A stretch of DNA of 64,000 nucleotides from CAIWHR01 sp963734055 (GTDB lineage: Bacteria > Pseudomonadota > Gammaproteobacteria > Burkholderiales > Casimicrobiaceae). The stretch is from contig CAVTFQ010000003.1 in the NCBI GenBank assembly GCA_963734055.1, positions 434,001 through 498,000 of the forward strand. The letters run 5' to 3'. Position numbers and translations under genes: made by a program. Shown piece after piece: positions 42,302 to 53,101 of this stretch (position 1 is the first letter of the stretch; every line of letters starts with the position of its first letter). The notes under the pieces are model-generated. The model saw only the letters and a list, made by a program, of their open reading frames with translations. It had not been told where the DNA came from and made no database searches.

Positions 42302-44521
42302 TTGATTTCGCATACGCACGTCCACCGCCGCGCCGACCGTCGGTCCCCTCCGGCGTGGCTCGCGTGGGTGGTGTTTTTAGCGATCGCACTCGCGCTCGGC
42401 GGCCCCCCGCCCGCCGCGCTCGCTGCGGACGAGCCGGTCACGCTCAATTTCGTCAACGCCGACATCGAGGCGGTCATCAAGGCCGTCGCCGAAATCACCG
42501 GCCGCAATTTCGTCGTCGATCCGAAGGTCAAGGGGACGATCAACATCATCTCCGCGCGGCCCGTGCCGCGGAACCTCGTCTATCCGACGCTTCTTTCCGC
42601 GCTGCGCATGCAGGGCTTCGCCGCGGTCGAGGGCGAAGGAGGGGTGGTCAAGATCATCCCCGAGGCCGAAGCGAAGCAGCAGGGCGGGACCGTGGCGGCC
42701 GGCGCCCTCGCCGGCGGTGGCGACCGGCTCGTGACGCAGGTGGTGACGTTACGCTACGAATCCGCGGCGCAGCTCGTCAACGTGCTGCGCCCGCTGATCA
42801 CGCCCAACAACACGATCGCCGCGTATCCCAACGGCAACGCGCTGATCATCACCGACTACGCGGACAACGTGAAGCGCCTGGACCGCGTGATCGCATCGCT
42901 CGACCAGCCGCCGGGTGGCGAGCCGATCGTCGTGCCGCTGCGCCATGCGTCGGCGATCGATCTCGTGCCGCTCCTGAATCGCCTCATCGCCGATGCGGCG
43001 ACCGCAAGCGCCGCCGGCGCGCCGCCCGACGCGCAGCAGCGCGTCACCGTCATCGCCGATCCAAGATCCAATGCGATCCTGGTGCGTGCCGACAACCCGG
43101 GCCGCATCGCGCGGATGCGCCAGCTGATCGAGCAGCTCGACACGCCGGGGCGTCCGGGCGGCAACATGTTCATCGTCTACCTCAAGAACGCCGAAGCCGC
43201 GCGCGTGGCGCAGACACTGCGCGCCATGCTGACGGGCAGCGCGGAGGGCGGCCCGCCCGCCGGCGGCGCGGGCCTGTCGCCGCTGCCTGCGGCCTCGATG
43301 ATCGGCGCGCCGGCCACGGCCGCCGGAGCGGCGCCGCCGCCGTCCGCGCAGGCGCCGTTCACGTCGTCGACGCAGACGGCGTTCGCGGCGGGCGGCGCGA
43401 CGATCACCGCGGACACCGCGAACAACGCACTCGTGATCATGGCGCCCGAGCCCGTCTACAACAACCTGCGCGCGATCATCGAAAAGCTGGACGTGCGGCG
43501 CGCGCAGGTGTTCGTCGAGGCGCTGATCTGCGAGGTGTCCGCCGACAAGGCCGCCGAGTTCGGCATCCAGTGGCAGGCGCTGTCCGGCTACAACTCGACG
43601 CAGACGCGCGTGATCGGCGGCACCAACTTCACGCCGCGCGGCAGCGGCAACAACATCATCGACGTCGCCGTCAATCCGGGCTCGGTTGGCCAGGGTCTCG
43701 CGCTCGGCGTGATGAAAGGCACGGTGACGATTCCCGGCCTGGGCACGATCACCAATCTCGCGTTCCTCGCGCGCGCGCTCGAGACGCAGGTCAACGCGAA
43801 CATCCTGTCGACGCCCACCTTGCTCACGCTCGACAACGAGGAGGCGCGGATCCTCGTCGGACAGAACATCCCGCTGCTGACCGGCAGCTACGCGACGACC
43901 GGCAACACGACGACGGTCACGCCGTTCCAGACCTTCGAGCGCAAGGACATCGGCCTCATGCTGCGAGTGAAGCCGCAGATCACCGAGGGCGGCACCGTGC
44001 GGCTCGTCGTCTACCAGGAGGTCTCGCGTATCGACCCCACGCTGTCGACGTCGCAGAGCGTCGTGCTCAACAAGCGCGTGCTCGAATCCTCGGTCGTCGT
44101 CGACGACAGCCAGGTCGTCGTCCTGGGCGGGCTGATCGACGACCAGCTCACCGACGGGACCGACTCCGTTCCGCTGCTCGGGCAGATCCCGATTGCGGGC
44201 GCGCTGTTCCGTTACGACGCGCGGCGCCGCGTGAAGACCAACCTGCTCGTGTTCCTGAAACCCTCGGTGCTGCGCACGTCGGCCGACGGCCGCGCGATCA
44301 CCTCCGAGCGCTACGACTACCTGATGGGCGAGCAGGAACGCAATCCGCTGCCGGAGCGGCTGTTCTGGCGGGACAAGACGCAGCCGACGCTGCCGCCCGA
44401 GGGCGTGATGCCGGGAACGCCCGGCGCCCTGCCGCCACCCGCGCCGCCGCCGCCACCCGGTCCCGGATACTGGGGGGTCCCCGATTCGCCGGCGCCGGGT
44501 ACGCCTCCGGCCCGGCCGTAG
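42302..44521 (+). CDS. gspD: Type II secretion system secretin GspD
   Basis: A 739-residue outer-membrane secretin. Signal peptide ends near ALAADE; the N0 domain (FVNADIEAVIKAVAEITGRN) is followed by N1-N3 repeats, a Gly/Ala-rich linker in N3 (about 315-360), and the secretin core with VPLLGQIPIAG-type sequence and NLLVFLKPSVLR. The C-terminus is Pro-rich (PPPAPPPPPG). The start is TTG 42302, since no ATG or GTG precedes a normal signal peptide. It heads gspD-gspE-gspF. Confidence 0.93.
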   Translation: MISHTHVHRRADRRSPPAWLAWVVFLAIALALGGPPPAALAADEPVTLNFVNADIEAVIKAVAEITGRNFVVDPKVKGTINIISARPVPRNLVYPTLLSALRMQGFAAVEGEGGVVKIIPEAEAKQQGGTVAAGALAGGGDRLVTQVVTLRYESAAQLVNVLRPLITPNNTIAAYPNGNALIITDYADNVKRLDRVIASLDQPPGGEPIVVPLRHASAIDLVPLLNRLIADAATASAAGAPPDAQQRVTVIADPRSNAILVRADNPGRIARMRQLIEQLDTPGRPGGNMFIVYLKNAEAARVAQTLRAMLTGSAEGGPPAGGAGLSPLPAASMIGAPATAAGAAPPPSAQAPFTSSTQTAFAAGGATITADTANNALVIMAPEPVYNNLRAIIEKLDVRRAQVFVEALICEVSADKAAEFGIQWQALSGYNSTQTRVIGGTNFTPRGSGNNIIDVAVNPGSVGQGLALGVMKGTVTIPGLGTITNLAFLARALETQVNANILSTPTLLTLDNEEARILVGQNIPLLTGSYATTGNTTTVTPFQTFERKDIGLMLRVKPQITEGGTVRLVVYQEVSRIDPTLSTSQSVVLNKRVLESSVVVDDSQVVVLGGLIDDQLTDGTDSVPLLGQIPIAGALFRYDARRRVKTNLLVFLKPSVLRTSADGRAITSERYDYLMGEQERNPLPERLFWRDKTQPTLPPEGVMPGTPGALPPPAPPPPPGPGYWGVPDSPAPGTPPARP

Positions 44522-44537
44522 CAACCGATCGCCGCCG

Positions 44538-46050
44538 ATGCCCGAGAGCATCGCCCCCGCGTCCGCCGAATCCTTCACGCAACGCGTGAGCTACGCGTTC
44601 GCGAGGGCGCAGGGCGTGCTCGCGCTCGGCGAGGAAGGCGGCGCCGTCGTCGTGCTGACGCGCCCCGACGCGACGATCGAGGGCCTGGCCGAGCTGAAGC
44701 GCGTGCTGCAGCGGCCCCTGTCCACGCGCGCGGTCGACGCCGAGCGCTTCGCCGCCGAACTCTCGCGCGCCTACAACGTCGCCGGGGGCGGCGTCGCGCA
44801 GATGAGGGAGGATCTCTCCCGCGAGACCGACCTCGCGCGGCTCATGCAGGACCTCCCGCCGGCCGAGGACCTGCTCGACAGCGGCACGCAGGCCCCAGTC
44901 ATCCGGATGATCAACGCGCTCCTGCTGCAGGCGCTGCGCGAGCGCGCGTCCGACCTCCACTTCGAGCCGTACGAGGCGCGCTCCGTCGTGCGGTTCCGCG
45001 TGGACGGCGTGCTGCGCGACGTGATCGAGCCGCCGCGCGCACTGCACGCGGCGCTCGTCTCGCGCCTCAAGATCATGGCGAGCCTCGACATCGCCGAGAA
45101 GCGCCTGCCGCAGGACGGCCGCATCGCGCTTCGTCTCGGCGACCGCCAGGTCGACGTCCGCGTGTCGACGCTGCCGACCGGTCCCGGCGAGCGCGTGGTG
45201 CTGCGGCTGCTCGACCAGGACGCGGCGCGCCTCGACCTGACGGCACTCGGCATGAGCGCGCCGACGCTCGCGGCCGTCGATCGGCTGATCCGCGAGCCGC
45301 ACGGCATCGTGCTCGTCACGGGTCCCACGGGCTCGGGCAAGACGACGACGCTCTACGCGGCGCTGTCGCGCCTGCCGCGCGGCACGCTCAACATGATGAC
45401 GGTCGAGGACCCGATCGAGTATGCGCTCGACGGCGTCGGCCAGACGCAGGTGAATCCGAGGATCGAGCTCGACTTCGCGCGGGCGCTCCGCGCGATCCTG
45501 CGCCAGGACCCCGACATCATCATGATCGGCGAGATCCGCGACCTCGAGACGGCGCAGATCGCGGTGCAGGCGTCGCTCACCGGCCATCTCGTGCTCGCGA
45601 CGCTGCACACGAACGACGCGGCCTCCGCGGTCACGCGCCTCACCGACATGGGCGTCGAGCCGTACCTGCTCGCGTCGTCGCTCCTCGGCGTGCTCGCGCA
45701 GCGGCTCGTGCGCACGCTTTGCCCGGCGTGCCGCGCCGCCGCCGCGCCCACCGACGGGGAAGCGGCGATCCTGCGCGAGCTCGGCCTGCCCGCCGCGACG
45801 CCGCTCGCGGCGCCCGTCGGCTGCGAGGCGTGCAACGACACCGGCTATCGGGGCCGCACCGGGCGTCTACGAGCTGATCGAGGTCGACGACGCGCTGCGG
45901 CGCCTGATCCACGACCGCGTCTCGGAGCGCGACGTGCGCGCCGCGGCGCTCGGGCACGGGATGACGCCGCTGCGGCGGGACGGCGCGCGCTGGCTCGCGT
46001 CGGGCGCGACGTCGCTCGCGGAGCTCGTGCGCGTCACCCGCGAGGGCTGA
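44538..46050 (+). CDS. gspE: Type II secretion ATPase GspE, interrupted by a one-base insertion
   Basis: The ATPase of type II secretion. The intact frame shows Walker A GPTGSGKTT (262-270), the Asp box and Walker B (DPDIIMIGEIRD) and the tetracysteine zinc motif (C394, C397, C428, C431). After GYRGRTG the frame must shift: the sequence GGGCGTC at 45861-45867 has one base too many, and deleting it restores VYELIEVDD-ALRRLI and a normal C-terminus ending VTREG at the TGA 46048-46050. As written the frame continues wrongly through gspF. A sequencing error, real mutation or frameshift signal are all possible. Confidence 0.85.
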
Positions 46051-46079
46051 CGGCGAGGCCGTTGGCGGGCTCGGGTTCC

Positions 46080-47283
46080 ATGGCCGCGTTCCGCTACGAG
46101 GCCGTCGACGCGCGCGGCAAGGCGACGCGCGGGCGTGCTCGACGCGGAGACCGAGCGCCAGGTGCGCGACCGGCTGCGCGGCCTTGGCCTGTTTCCGACG
46201 GCCATCGAGGCCGCCCGCGCTGCGGACACCGGCGCCGTCGATCGCACCCGGCTGCCTGCCGGCTCGCTCGCTCTCGTCACCCGGCTTCTCGCGACGCTCG
46301 TGCGCTCGGGGATGCCGCTCGACCAGGCGCTCTCCGCGGTGGCGGAGCAGGCCGACGATCCGCGCGCGGCGAAGCTTTTCACCGGCTTGCGCGCCCAGGT
46401 CGCCGCCGGCGAATCGCTCGCCGTCGCGCTGTCGCGCTGGCCGCGGACCTTTTCCGAACTCTACCGCGGCCTCGTCGCGGTCGGCGGCGAAACCGGACGG
46501 CTGCCCGAAGTGCTCGCGCGCCTCGCCGAATATCTGGAGGCTCGCCAGGCGCTGCGGCAGCGGTTCACGCTCGCGCTCGTCTACCCGGCGCTCGTGACGG
46601 GCATCGCGCTCGCGGTGATCGCGGTGCTGCTCGCCTACGTCGTCCCGCAGGTCGTGTCGGTCTACCAGCAAAGCCGGCAGACGCTGCCGTTCCTCACGCA
46701 GGCGCTGATCGCCGTCAGCGCGTTCTTCCGCGCGACCGGGTGGTTCTGGCTCGCCGCGATCGTCGCGGCGATCGTCGCGTTCGGGCTCGCCAATCGTCGT
46801 CCCGCGTTCCGCCTGCGCTGGCACGCGGCGCTCCTCCGCGCGCCGGTCGCCGGACGTCTCGCCGCGGCGATCGACACGGCCCGCTTTGCGAGCACGCTCG
46901 CGATCCTCACGGCGAGCGGCGCGCCGCTCCTGCGCGCGCTCGATGCGGCGCGCGACGTCGTCTGGGCGCTGCCGCTGCGGCAGGCCGCCGGCGCCGCGGC
47001 GAAGCTGGTCCGCGAGGGCGTCACGCTGGCGCGCGCGCTCCGCGAGCAGAGGCTCTTTCCGCCGGTGCTGATCCATCTCGTCGGCAACGGAGAGGCGAGC
47101 GGCCAGCTCGCGCCCATGCTCGAGCGCGCGGCAGCGCTGCTCGAGCAGGAAGCGGAACGGCGGCTCACATGGTTCGCGGCGCTCGTGCAGCCGGTGCTGA
47201 TCGTCGCGATGGGCGCGATCGTGCTGGTGCTGGTCCTTGCCGTCATGCTGCCGATCGTGTCGATGAACCAGCTCATTCGCTGA
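46080..47283 (+). CDS. gspF: Type II secretion inner-membrane protein GspF, interrupted by a one-base insertion near the N-terminus
   Basis: The GspF platform protein, about 400 residues once corrected, with two GspF domains and TM helices (ALVTGIALAVIAVLLAYVV, FWLAAIVAAIVAFGLA and a C-terminal VLVLVLAVMLPI). The N-terminus MAAFRYEAVDARGKATRG is in one frame; the rest (from VLDAETERQV) is in another, starting at 46135. The junction GGGCGTG (46131-46137) has one extra base, the same context as in gspE. Everything after it is intact to the TGA at 47281-47283. Confidence 0.85.
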
Positions 47284-47346
47284 CCGGGCCCCTGCGCGAG
47301 TGCCGGCCGGCGTAGAATCGTGCGCTTCGCGAGCCCCGTCCCGTTC

Positions 47347-47815
47347 ATGATTCGACCCAGCGCCTCCCGCCGCCGCCTGCTTGGAGTCGGCGTCGCGTGG
47401 GCGCTCGCCGGCCTGGCCCGCGCGGCGGAGCCGCCGTCGGCGCTGCCGACCGACTTCGATCCGGCCCGCAACCCCAGCCGCGACCTCGAGGTTGCGCTCA
47501 GGATCGCGCACGCCGCCGGGCGGCGCGTGCTGGTCGAGGTCGGCGGCGAGTGGTGCTCGTGGTGCCACACCCTCGACCGCTTCTTCGAGGCAAACCCGGA
47601 TCTCCGGCGCTACCGCGACGCGAACTACGTCTGGCTCAAGGTCAACTGGTCCCCGGAGAACACGAACCAGGCGTTTCTGCGCCGCTATCCGCCGGTTCCG
47701 GGCTATCCGCATTTCTTCGTGCTCGACGGCAGCGGACGGCTCGCGCACTCGCAGGCCACGAGCGAGCTCGAGGCACAGAAGAGCTACGATCCCGCGGCGA
47801 TGTACGCGTTCCTGG

Positions 47816-47838
<23 letters not shown>
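47347..47838 (+). CDS. Periplasmic thioredoxin-fold protein
   Basis: A 163-residue exported protein (signal peptide with RRRLLG, cleavage near ARAA; possibly Tat-like). A thioredoxin-fold part has the CxxC motif WCSWC (C70, C73) in VEVGGEWCSWCHTLDRF and a cis-Pro-like VPGYPHFFVLDG. It is closest to the DUF255/thiol-disulfide interchange (DsbD C-terminal-like) group. It lies 63 bp after gspF and overlaps the end of queG by 23 bp. Confidence 0.85.
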
Positions 47839-48949
<1,111 letters not shown>

Positions 48950-48981
48950 GCGGAGAGCGTACACCGCATCCGGGAACGTCG

Positions 48982-49467
48982 ATGCCGACCGCCTCCCTTC
49001 ACCTCCCGAACGCTGCCGCCACCGAGGCGGCCGGTGCGCGCCTCGCGTCGCGTCTGCACCCGGGCCTGGTCGTGACGCTCGCGGGCGACCTCGGCACCGG
49101 CAAGACGACGCTCGTGCGCGGCTGCCTCCGCGCACTCGGCTGGCGAGGACCGGTGAAAAGCCCTACCTACACGTTGGTTGAACATTATCCGTTGTCGAGC
49201 TTATACTTTTATCACTTTGATTTTTATCGGTTCGCCGATCCAAGCGAATGGGAAACGGCGGGACTCGCCGAATGCTTTCGCGACGACAGCGTCTGCGTCG
49301 TCGAATGGCCGGAGCGCGTGGGTACGCTGCTGCCGACCCCCGACCTCGCGCTCGTCCTCGCGCACTGCGCCAACCGCGAAGGGCGCGAGCTCGCGCTTCG
49401 CTCGCACACGGAGCCAGGTGAGCAATGCTTGAGCGCGATCGCCGCGCGGGCGCCCGTCGGGCGCTAG
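48982..49467 (+). CDS. tsaE: tRNA threonylcarbamoyladenosine biosynthesis ATPase TsaE
   Basis: TsaE is the ATPase partner of TsaB/TsaD in t6A37 modification of tRNA. The 161-residue product has Walker A GDLGTGKTT (about 36-44), KSPTYTLVE, and the conserved YHFDFYRF and EWPERVG. The middle of the gene (49173-49250) is strikingly A/T-rich compared with its surroundings and uses rare codons such as TTA; it contains a promoter-like sequence. ATG 48982 gives the normal length. It overlaps amiC by 43 bp. Confidence 0.93.
   Translation: MPTASLHLPNAAATEAAGARLASRLHPGLVVTLAGDLGTGKTTLVRGCLRALGWRGPVKSPTYTLVEHYPLSSLYFYHFDFYRFADPSEWETAGLAECFRDDSVCVVEWPERVGTLLPTPDLALVLAHCANREGRELALRSHTEPGEQCLSAIAARAPVGR
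49178..49207 (+). promoter_or_regulatory. Sigma-70-like promoter inside tsaE
   Basis: TTGAAC (49178-49183), 18 bases, TATACT (49202-49207), close to the consensus and set in an A/T-rich patch in an otherwise very G/C-rich region. It would start transcription about 210 bp before the amiC start, giving amiC its own transcript. The region also encodes conserved TsaE residues, so amino acid constraint explains part of the composition. Confidence 0.45.
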
Positions 49468-50729
49468 TTCGCGTCTCCCTCGAGCGCCGGCGCGCATTCC
49501 GCTGGCTGCTCTTGCCTGCCGCGCAACTCGCGCTCCCGCCGCTCGCGTGGGGCGCGTTGGCGCGGGTCGCGTCAGCACGTCTCTGGCCTTCGCGCGAGTA
49601 CACGCGCGTGATCATCGAGGCGCCCGCGCCGATCGCGCATCGGCTCGTCACGCAGCGCGAGCCGCCGCGGGTCGCGCTGGAGCTCGACGGCGTCGACGAC
49701 ACGACCGAGCTCGAGGTCCTGCCGTTCCGGCTGCAGGCCACCGATCCCTACATTGCAGCCATCGCGTTCACGGTGCCGACGCAAGGCTCGGTGCGACTTC
49801 TCGTCGACCTCAAGACCGAGACCCGGCCGCAGCTCTTCGCGCTTGCGCCCGTCGCCGGGTTCGGGTATCGAATCGTGCTCGACCTGTATCCGCTCGCGCC
49901 GGTCGATCCGCTGATGGCGGCGCTCGAGGAAAGACGGGCCGACGAAGCCGGCCGCGCCGGGGCGTCTCCGGATCGTCCGGCGCGGCCGAGCCGCGACGCG
50001 CGGAGGCAAGGTCGCCGCAAGATCGTCATCGCGATCGACCCCGGCCACGGCGGCGAGGACCCCGGAGCGATCGGCCGGCGCGGCACGTACGAGAAGCACG
50101 TCGTGCTTGCGATCGCAAAGAAGCTCAGGGGCCGCATCGACGCCGAGTCCGGCATGCGCGCCGTGCTCACGCGCGACGACGACTTCTACGTGCCGCTCGC
50201 GATGCGCGTGCGCAAGGCGCAGGCCGTGCAGGCGGACCTGTTCGTGTCGATTCACGCCGACGCCTTCCGCGAGCGGAGTGCGCGCGGCTCCTCGGTGTTC
50301 GCTCTGTCGGAGCACGGGGCCACGAGCGCCGCGGCGAAATGGCTCGCACAGAAAGAGAACTCCGCCGATCTGATCGGCGGAGTCAATCTCGACGCGCGCG
50401 ATCCGGTGCTCGCCCGCACGCTGATCGACCTCTCGCAGACGGCGCAGATCAGCGACAGCCTGAAGGTTGGCCGCCAGGTGCTCGACGGCATCGGCACCGT
50501 GAATGCGCTGCATCGCGGCGAGGTCGAGCAGGCCGGATTCGCGGTGCTGAAGGCGCCCGACATCCCGTCGATCCTGGTCGAGACCGCGTTCATCTCGAAT
50601 CCCGACGAGGAGCTCAAGCTGCGCAGCGAGCGCCATCAGGCGCAGTTCGCGCAGTCGATCCACGACGGGATCCGGCGCTATTTCGCGGGCAATCCGCCGC
50701 TCGCCCGGTCGAGGAGCGGCGACGCGTGA
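49425..50729 (+). CDS. amiC: N-acetylmuramoyl-L-alanine amidase AmiC-type
   Basis: A periplasmic zinc amidase that splits septal peptidoglycan. The 434-residue product has an N-terminal export segment (about 25-48), an AMIN domain (about 55-160), a charged linker and an Amidase_3 catalytic domain. Zinc/catalytic residues are visible in AIDPGHGGEDPGAIG, EKHVVL, FVSIHADAF and SILVETAFISN. The tsaE-amiC order with overlap is the standard arrangement (E. coli tsaE-amiB). Confidence 0.94.
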   Translation: MLERDRRAGARRALVRVSLERRRAFRWLLLPAAQLALPPLAWGALARVASARLWPSREYTRVIIEAPAPIAHRLVTQREPPRVALELDGVDDTTELEVLPFRLQATDPYIAAIAFTVPTQGSVRLLVDLKTETRPQLFALAPVAGFGYRIVLDLYPLAPVDPLMAALEERRADEAGRAGASPDRPARPSRDARRQGRRKIVIAIDPGHGGEDPGAIGRRGTYEKHVVLAIAKKLRGRIDAESGMRAVLTRDDDFYVPLAMRVRKAQAVQADLFVSIHADAFRERSARGSSVFALSEHGATSAAAKWLAQKENSADLIGGVNLDARDPVLARTLIDLSQTAQISDSLKVGRQVLDGIGTVNALHRGEVEQAGFAVLKAPDIPSILVETAFISNPDEELKLRSERHQAQFAQSIHDGIRRYFAGNPPLARSRSGDA

Positions 50730-50733
50730 CGCG

Positions 50734-51558
50734 TCAGCCGGCCGCCGGCCGGCGGCCGCCGCGGCCGAACCACATCATCCCGGCGGCGATCGCCGCGAGC
50801 ACGGCGACGTAGAACACGATCTGCATGCCCGCCGGCCGGGCCTCGTAGCCGACGAGGCTGTGCAGGAGCGTGCCGACGATCGAGTTCTGCGGCAGCACGC
50901 CCGAGGTGTCCCACAGCGGGGTCGAGAGGCCGGGCAGGAGGTCCGCCTGGATCAGGAAGCGTGCGGCCTGCGACGCCATGCCGGCGGCGAGGAACAGGAC
51001 GAGAACGCCGGTGGCGGTGAAGAACCAGCGCAGCGGAATGCGGAGCAGTCCCTTGTAGACGATCCACCCGAGCACCGCGCCCGCGGCGACGCCCGCGGCG
51101 CCCCCGGCGAGCATCGCCACCGCTTCGCTCCCGGCAGACGCGGCGACGCCGTAGAGGAACAGCACGGTCTCCGAGCCTTCCCGGAGCACCGCGAGGCCCA
51201 CGACCACGAGCAGCACCGAGCATTCGCGGCGGCCGTCGCGGATGGCGGTGCCGACGGCGCGCGCGTCGGCAGCTAGGGCCGCGCCGTGCGACGACATCCA
51301 GAGGTTGTGCCACGCGAGCATGACGACGGCAAGGCCCAGCACCGTCGCGTTGAAGAGCTCCTGTCCCGCGCCGCTCGCGAGCTCTGCGATCCGTTCCGTG
51401 CCGAGCGCGACGATGCCGGACCCCACGAGCCCCGCGACGACGCCGGCCGCGAGCCACCGATTGCGTCCCGGCACCGTCCGCGTCGCGGCGGCGACGATGC
51501 CGATGATCAGCGCCGCTTCGAGGACTTCGCGGAAGACGATGACGGCGGTGGCGAACAT
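50734..51558 (-). CDS. FTR1-family iron permease
   Basis: A 274-residue inner-membrane iron permease with seven predicted TM helices and the two REXXE motifs: REVLE (10-14) and REGSE (about 125-129), both required for iron passage in the family. Its cupredoxin partner lies 18 bp upstream with a Fur-box-like sequence before it, a minimal FTR1/periplasmic-partner iron uptake pair. The C-terminus ends in a short basic tail. The convergent amiC gene ends 4 bp away. Confidence 0.93.
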   Translation of the reverse strand: MFATAVIVFREVLEAALIIGIVAAATRTVPGRNRWLAAGVVAGLVGSGIVALGTERIAELASGAGQELFNATVLGLAVVMLAWHNLWMSSHGAALAADARAVGTAIRDGRRECSVLLVVVGLAVLREGSETVLFLYGVAASAGSEAVAMLAGGAAGVAAGAVLGWIVYKGLLRIPLRWFFTATGVLVLFLAAGMASQAARFLIQADLLPGLSTPLWDTSGVLPQNSIVGTLLHSLVGYEARPAGMQIVFYVAVLAAIAAGMMWFGRGGRRPAAG

Positions 51559-51576
51559 GGCTGCGTCCGGACCAGC

Positions 51577-51912
51577 CTACTTGGCGATGATCGCGCCCTT
51601 CGCGGTCTGCTCGTGGTATTCGCCGACGAAGGCATAGCTCCCGGGCTTGAGGGGGCCGATGTTGATCGTCACCGACGCTTTGCCGGCGATCACCTTTTCC
51701 CGGTTGAGCGAGTGGCTCTCGAACTCCTCGGGCGTCGCGTCGCGGTTCTCGACGACGAGCTTGAGCTTCCTGCCGGCGGGAACGGTCAGCTCCGCCGGGT
51801 CGAACTTGTGATCCTGGATCACGAGCTTGAATTCGTCGTCCGCGGCGAGTGCGGCGGGGGCCGCGAAGGCGGCGACGGCGACAACGAGGAGAAGAGGCAA
51901 CACGTGGCGCAT
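51577..51912 (-). CDS. Periplasmic cupredoxin-domain protein of the FTR1 iron uptake pair
   Basis: A 111-residue exported protein (signal peptide ending near ALAA) with a small cupredoxin-like domain (LVIQDHKFDPAELTVPAG, FESHSLNREKV, GEYHEQTAKG). The His, Glu and Met-type ligands of the EfeO/FtrB class of cupredoxins are compatible with these residues. Such proteins deliver or oxidise iron for FTR1. ATG 51912. It is preceded by a Fur-box-like sequence about 30 bp upstream. Confidence 0.85.
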   Translation of the reverse strand: MRHVLPLLLVVAVAAFAAPAALAADDEFKLVIQDHKFDPAELTVPAGRKLKLVVENRDATPEEFESHSLNREKVIAGKASVTINIGPLKPGSYAFVGEYHEQTAKGAIIAK

Positions 51913-51940
51913 GGTCGGGCGGGCGGAAGGTATCGAATGT

Positions 51941-51959
51941 GATAATGATAATGATTCGC
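51941..51959 (-). promoter_or_regulatory. Fur box upstream of the cupredoxin/FTR1 operon
   Basis: GATAATGATAATGATTCGC matches the 19-bp Fur consensus at 16 positions, including the whole left part. It is flanked by a hexamer inverted repeat CGAATG/CATTCG. It lies 29 bp before the cupredoxin start codon, so iron repression is the natural expectation. Confidence 0.85.
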
Positions 51960-52004
51960 ATTCGTGATGGCAAGCCCCTTCGCGTGCGGGGCTCGGTCCC
52001 GATC

Positions 52005-53087
52005 TCAGGGCCGGCCCAGCGTCTGCGGATCGAAGGCGAGCGCCTGCCGGCGCAGCTCGCGGTCGAGTGCCTCGACGTTGTCCGCGCGAACCCGGTGCCG
52101 CTCGGCGCAGGCCTCGGCGGTCAGCCAGTCGTTGACCGCCGGCGCGAAGTGGTAGAGGTCCGTGTAGCGGTCGAGGTCGTGCGTGACCTCGGCCACACCC
52201 TGGAGATCGACGACGCGCACGTTGGGGAGGTCCCGCGTGATCGCATGGACCCAGTACTTGAACGCGAGCGAGGTTTCGAGCTGGTCGCGCTGGACGAAAT
52301 CGGCCCAGACAACGATCGAGTAAGGTGGCCAGACGAGGACGAACTGGGTGCCGGGGTGCGCCGTGAACAGCGGCATCAGGTTGTGCCGGAAGCTCGCCTG
52401 CATGCCCCGGAGGTCGCGCGGCGGCTGCTTGAACTGCGCGTTGAGATCGCGCGGGTCGAGTCGCTTCACGACCTCGTCCCGCCCGAAGCGCTTCTCGTCC
52501 GCCCACCACCACGGCGCATCCGCATCGGTGCGGAAGCGCTCGCTCCGATCGCCGCTCACGATCCGCCAGGAGCGGACAAGCACGCTCCACGACAGGAGGT
52601 AGGGCAGGTCGTTCGCGGGGTTGCGGTCGTAGAAGTAGGCGGGCAGCGGGCCCGCGAGCGGGTTGCGCTGATCGGGGGCGCCCGAGAACGCGTTGAAGTC
52701 GAGGATCAGGATCGCGCGCGCGAACGGCTTCGCGGCAAGCGCGGTCGACACGATCAGCGCCTGCTCGCTCGCGGTCAGCGCCGGCATCGCGACGTTGAGC
52801 CCGGTGCCGCCGCAGGCGTGGCCGATCGCGCTGTTCCTCGTGTTCTCGACGATCGACGAGCCGGACAGGAGCGTGTCGTAGGACGCGTGCTTCGCGAGGC
52901 CCGGCGCGATGTAGCGGTGGAACGACGTGTAGAAGCGCGGCGGATATGCGTGGGCGAGCCGGTATTGCTGGAAGGGATCGACCCACGCGTTGAAGGCGCC
53001 GATCGCCGCAAGGATCGCGACGGCGACACCGAGGGCCGCGGCCAGCCAGCGTCGGTGAAGGGCGATCGTCGGATCGAGGTCGGCCAT
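52005..53087 (-). CDS. SGNH-like exported protein of an MBOAT acylation pair
   Basis: A 360-residue protein with one N-terminal TM helix (about 15-35) and a periplasmic part. GSSIVENTRNS (around 75-85) looks like a nucleophile-type GxS block and YTDLYHFAPAVN (about 315-326) carries the DxxH of SGNH-type acyl-transfer proteins such as DltD, AlgJ/AlgX. It follows the MBOAT gene by 14 bp, so the pair probably moves an acyl group across the inner membrane and onto an envelope polymer. Family assignment is by layout and motifs only. Confidence 0.75.
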   Translation of the reverse strand: MADLDPTIALHRRWLAAALGVAVAILAAIGAFNAWVDPFQQYRLAHAYPPRFYTSFHRYIAPGLAKHASYDTLLSGSSIVENTRNSAIGHACGGTGLNVAMPALTASEQALIVSTALAAKPFARAILILDFNAFSGAPDQRNPLAGPLPAYFYDRNPANDLPYLLSWSVLVRSWRIVSGDRSERFRTDADAPWWWADEKRFGRDEVVKRLDPRDLNAQFKQPPRDLRGMQASFRHNLMPLFTAHPGTQFVLVWPPYSIVVWADFVQRDQLETSLAFKYWVHAITRDLPNVRVVDLQGVAEVTHDLDRYTDLYHFAPAVNDWLTAEACAERHRVRADNVEALDRELRRQALAFDPQTLGRP

Positions 53088-53101
53088 CGCCTTCGGCGGC
53101 G

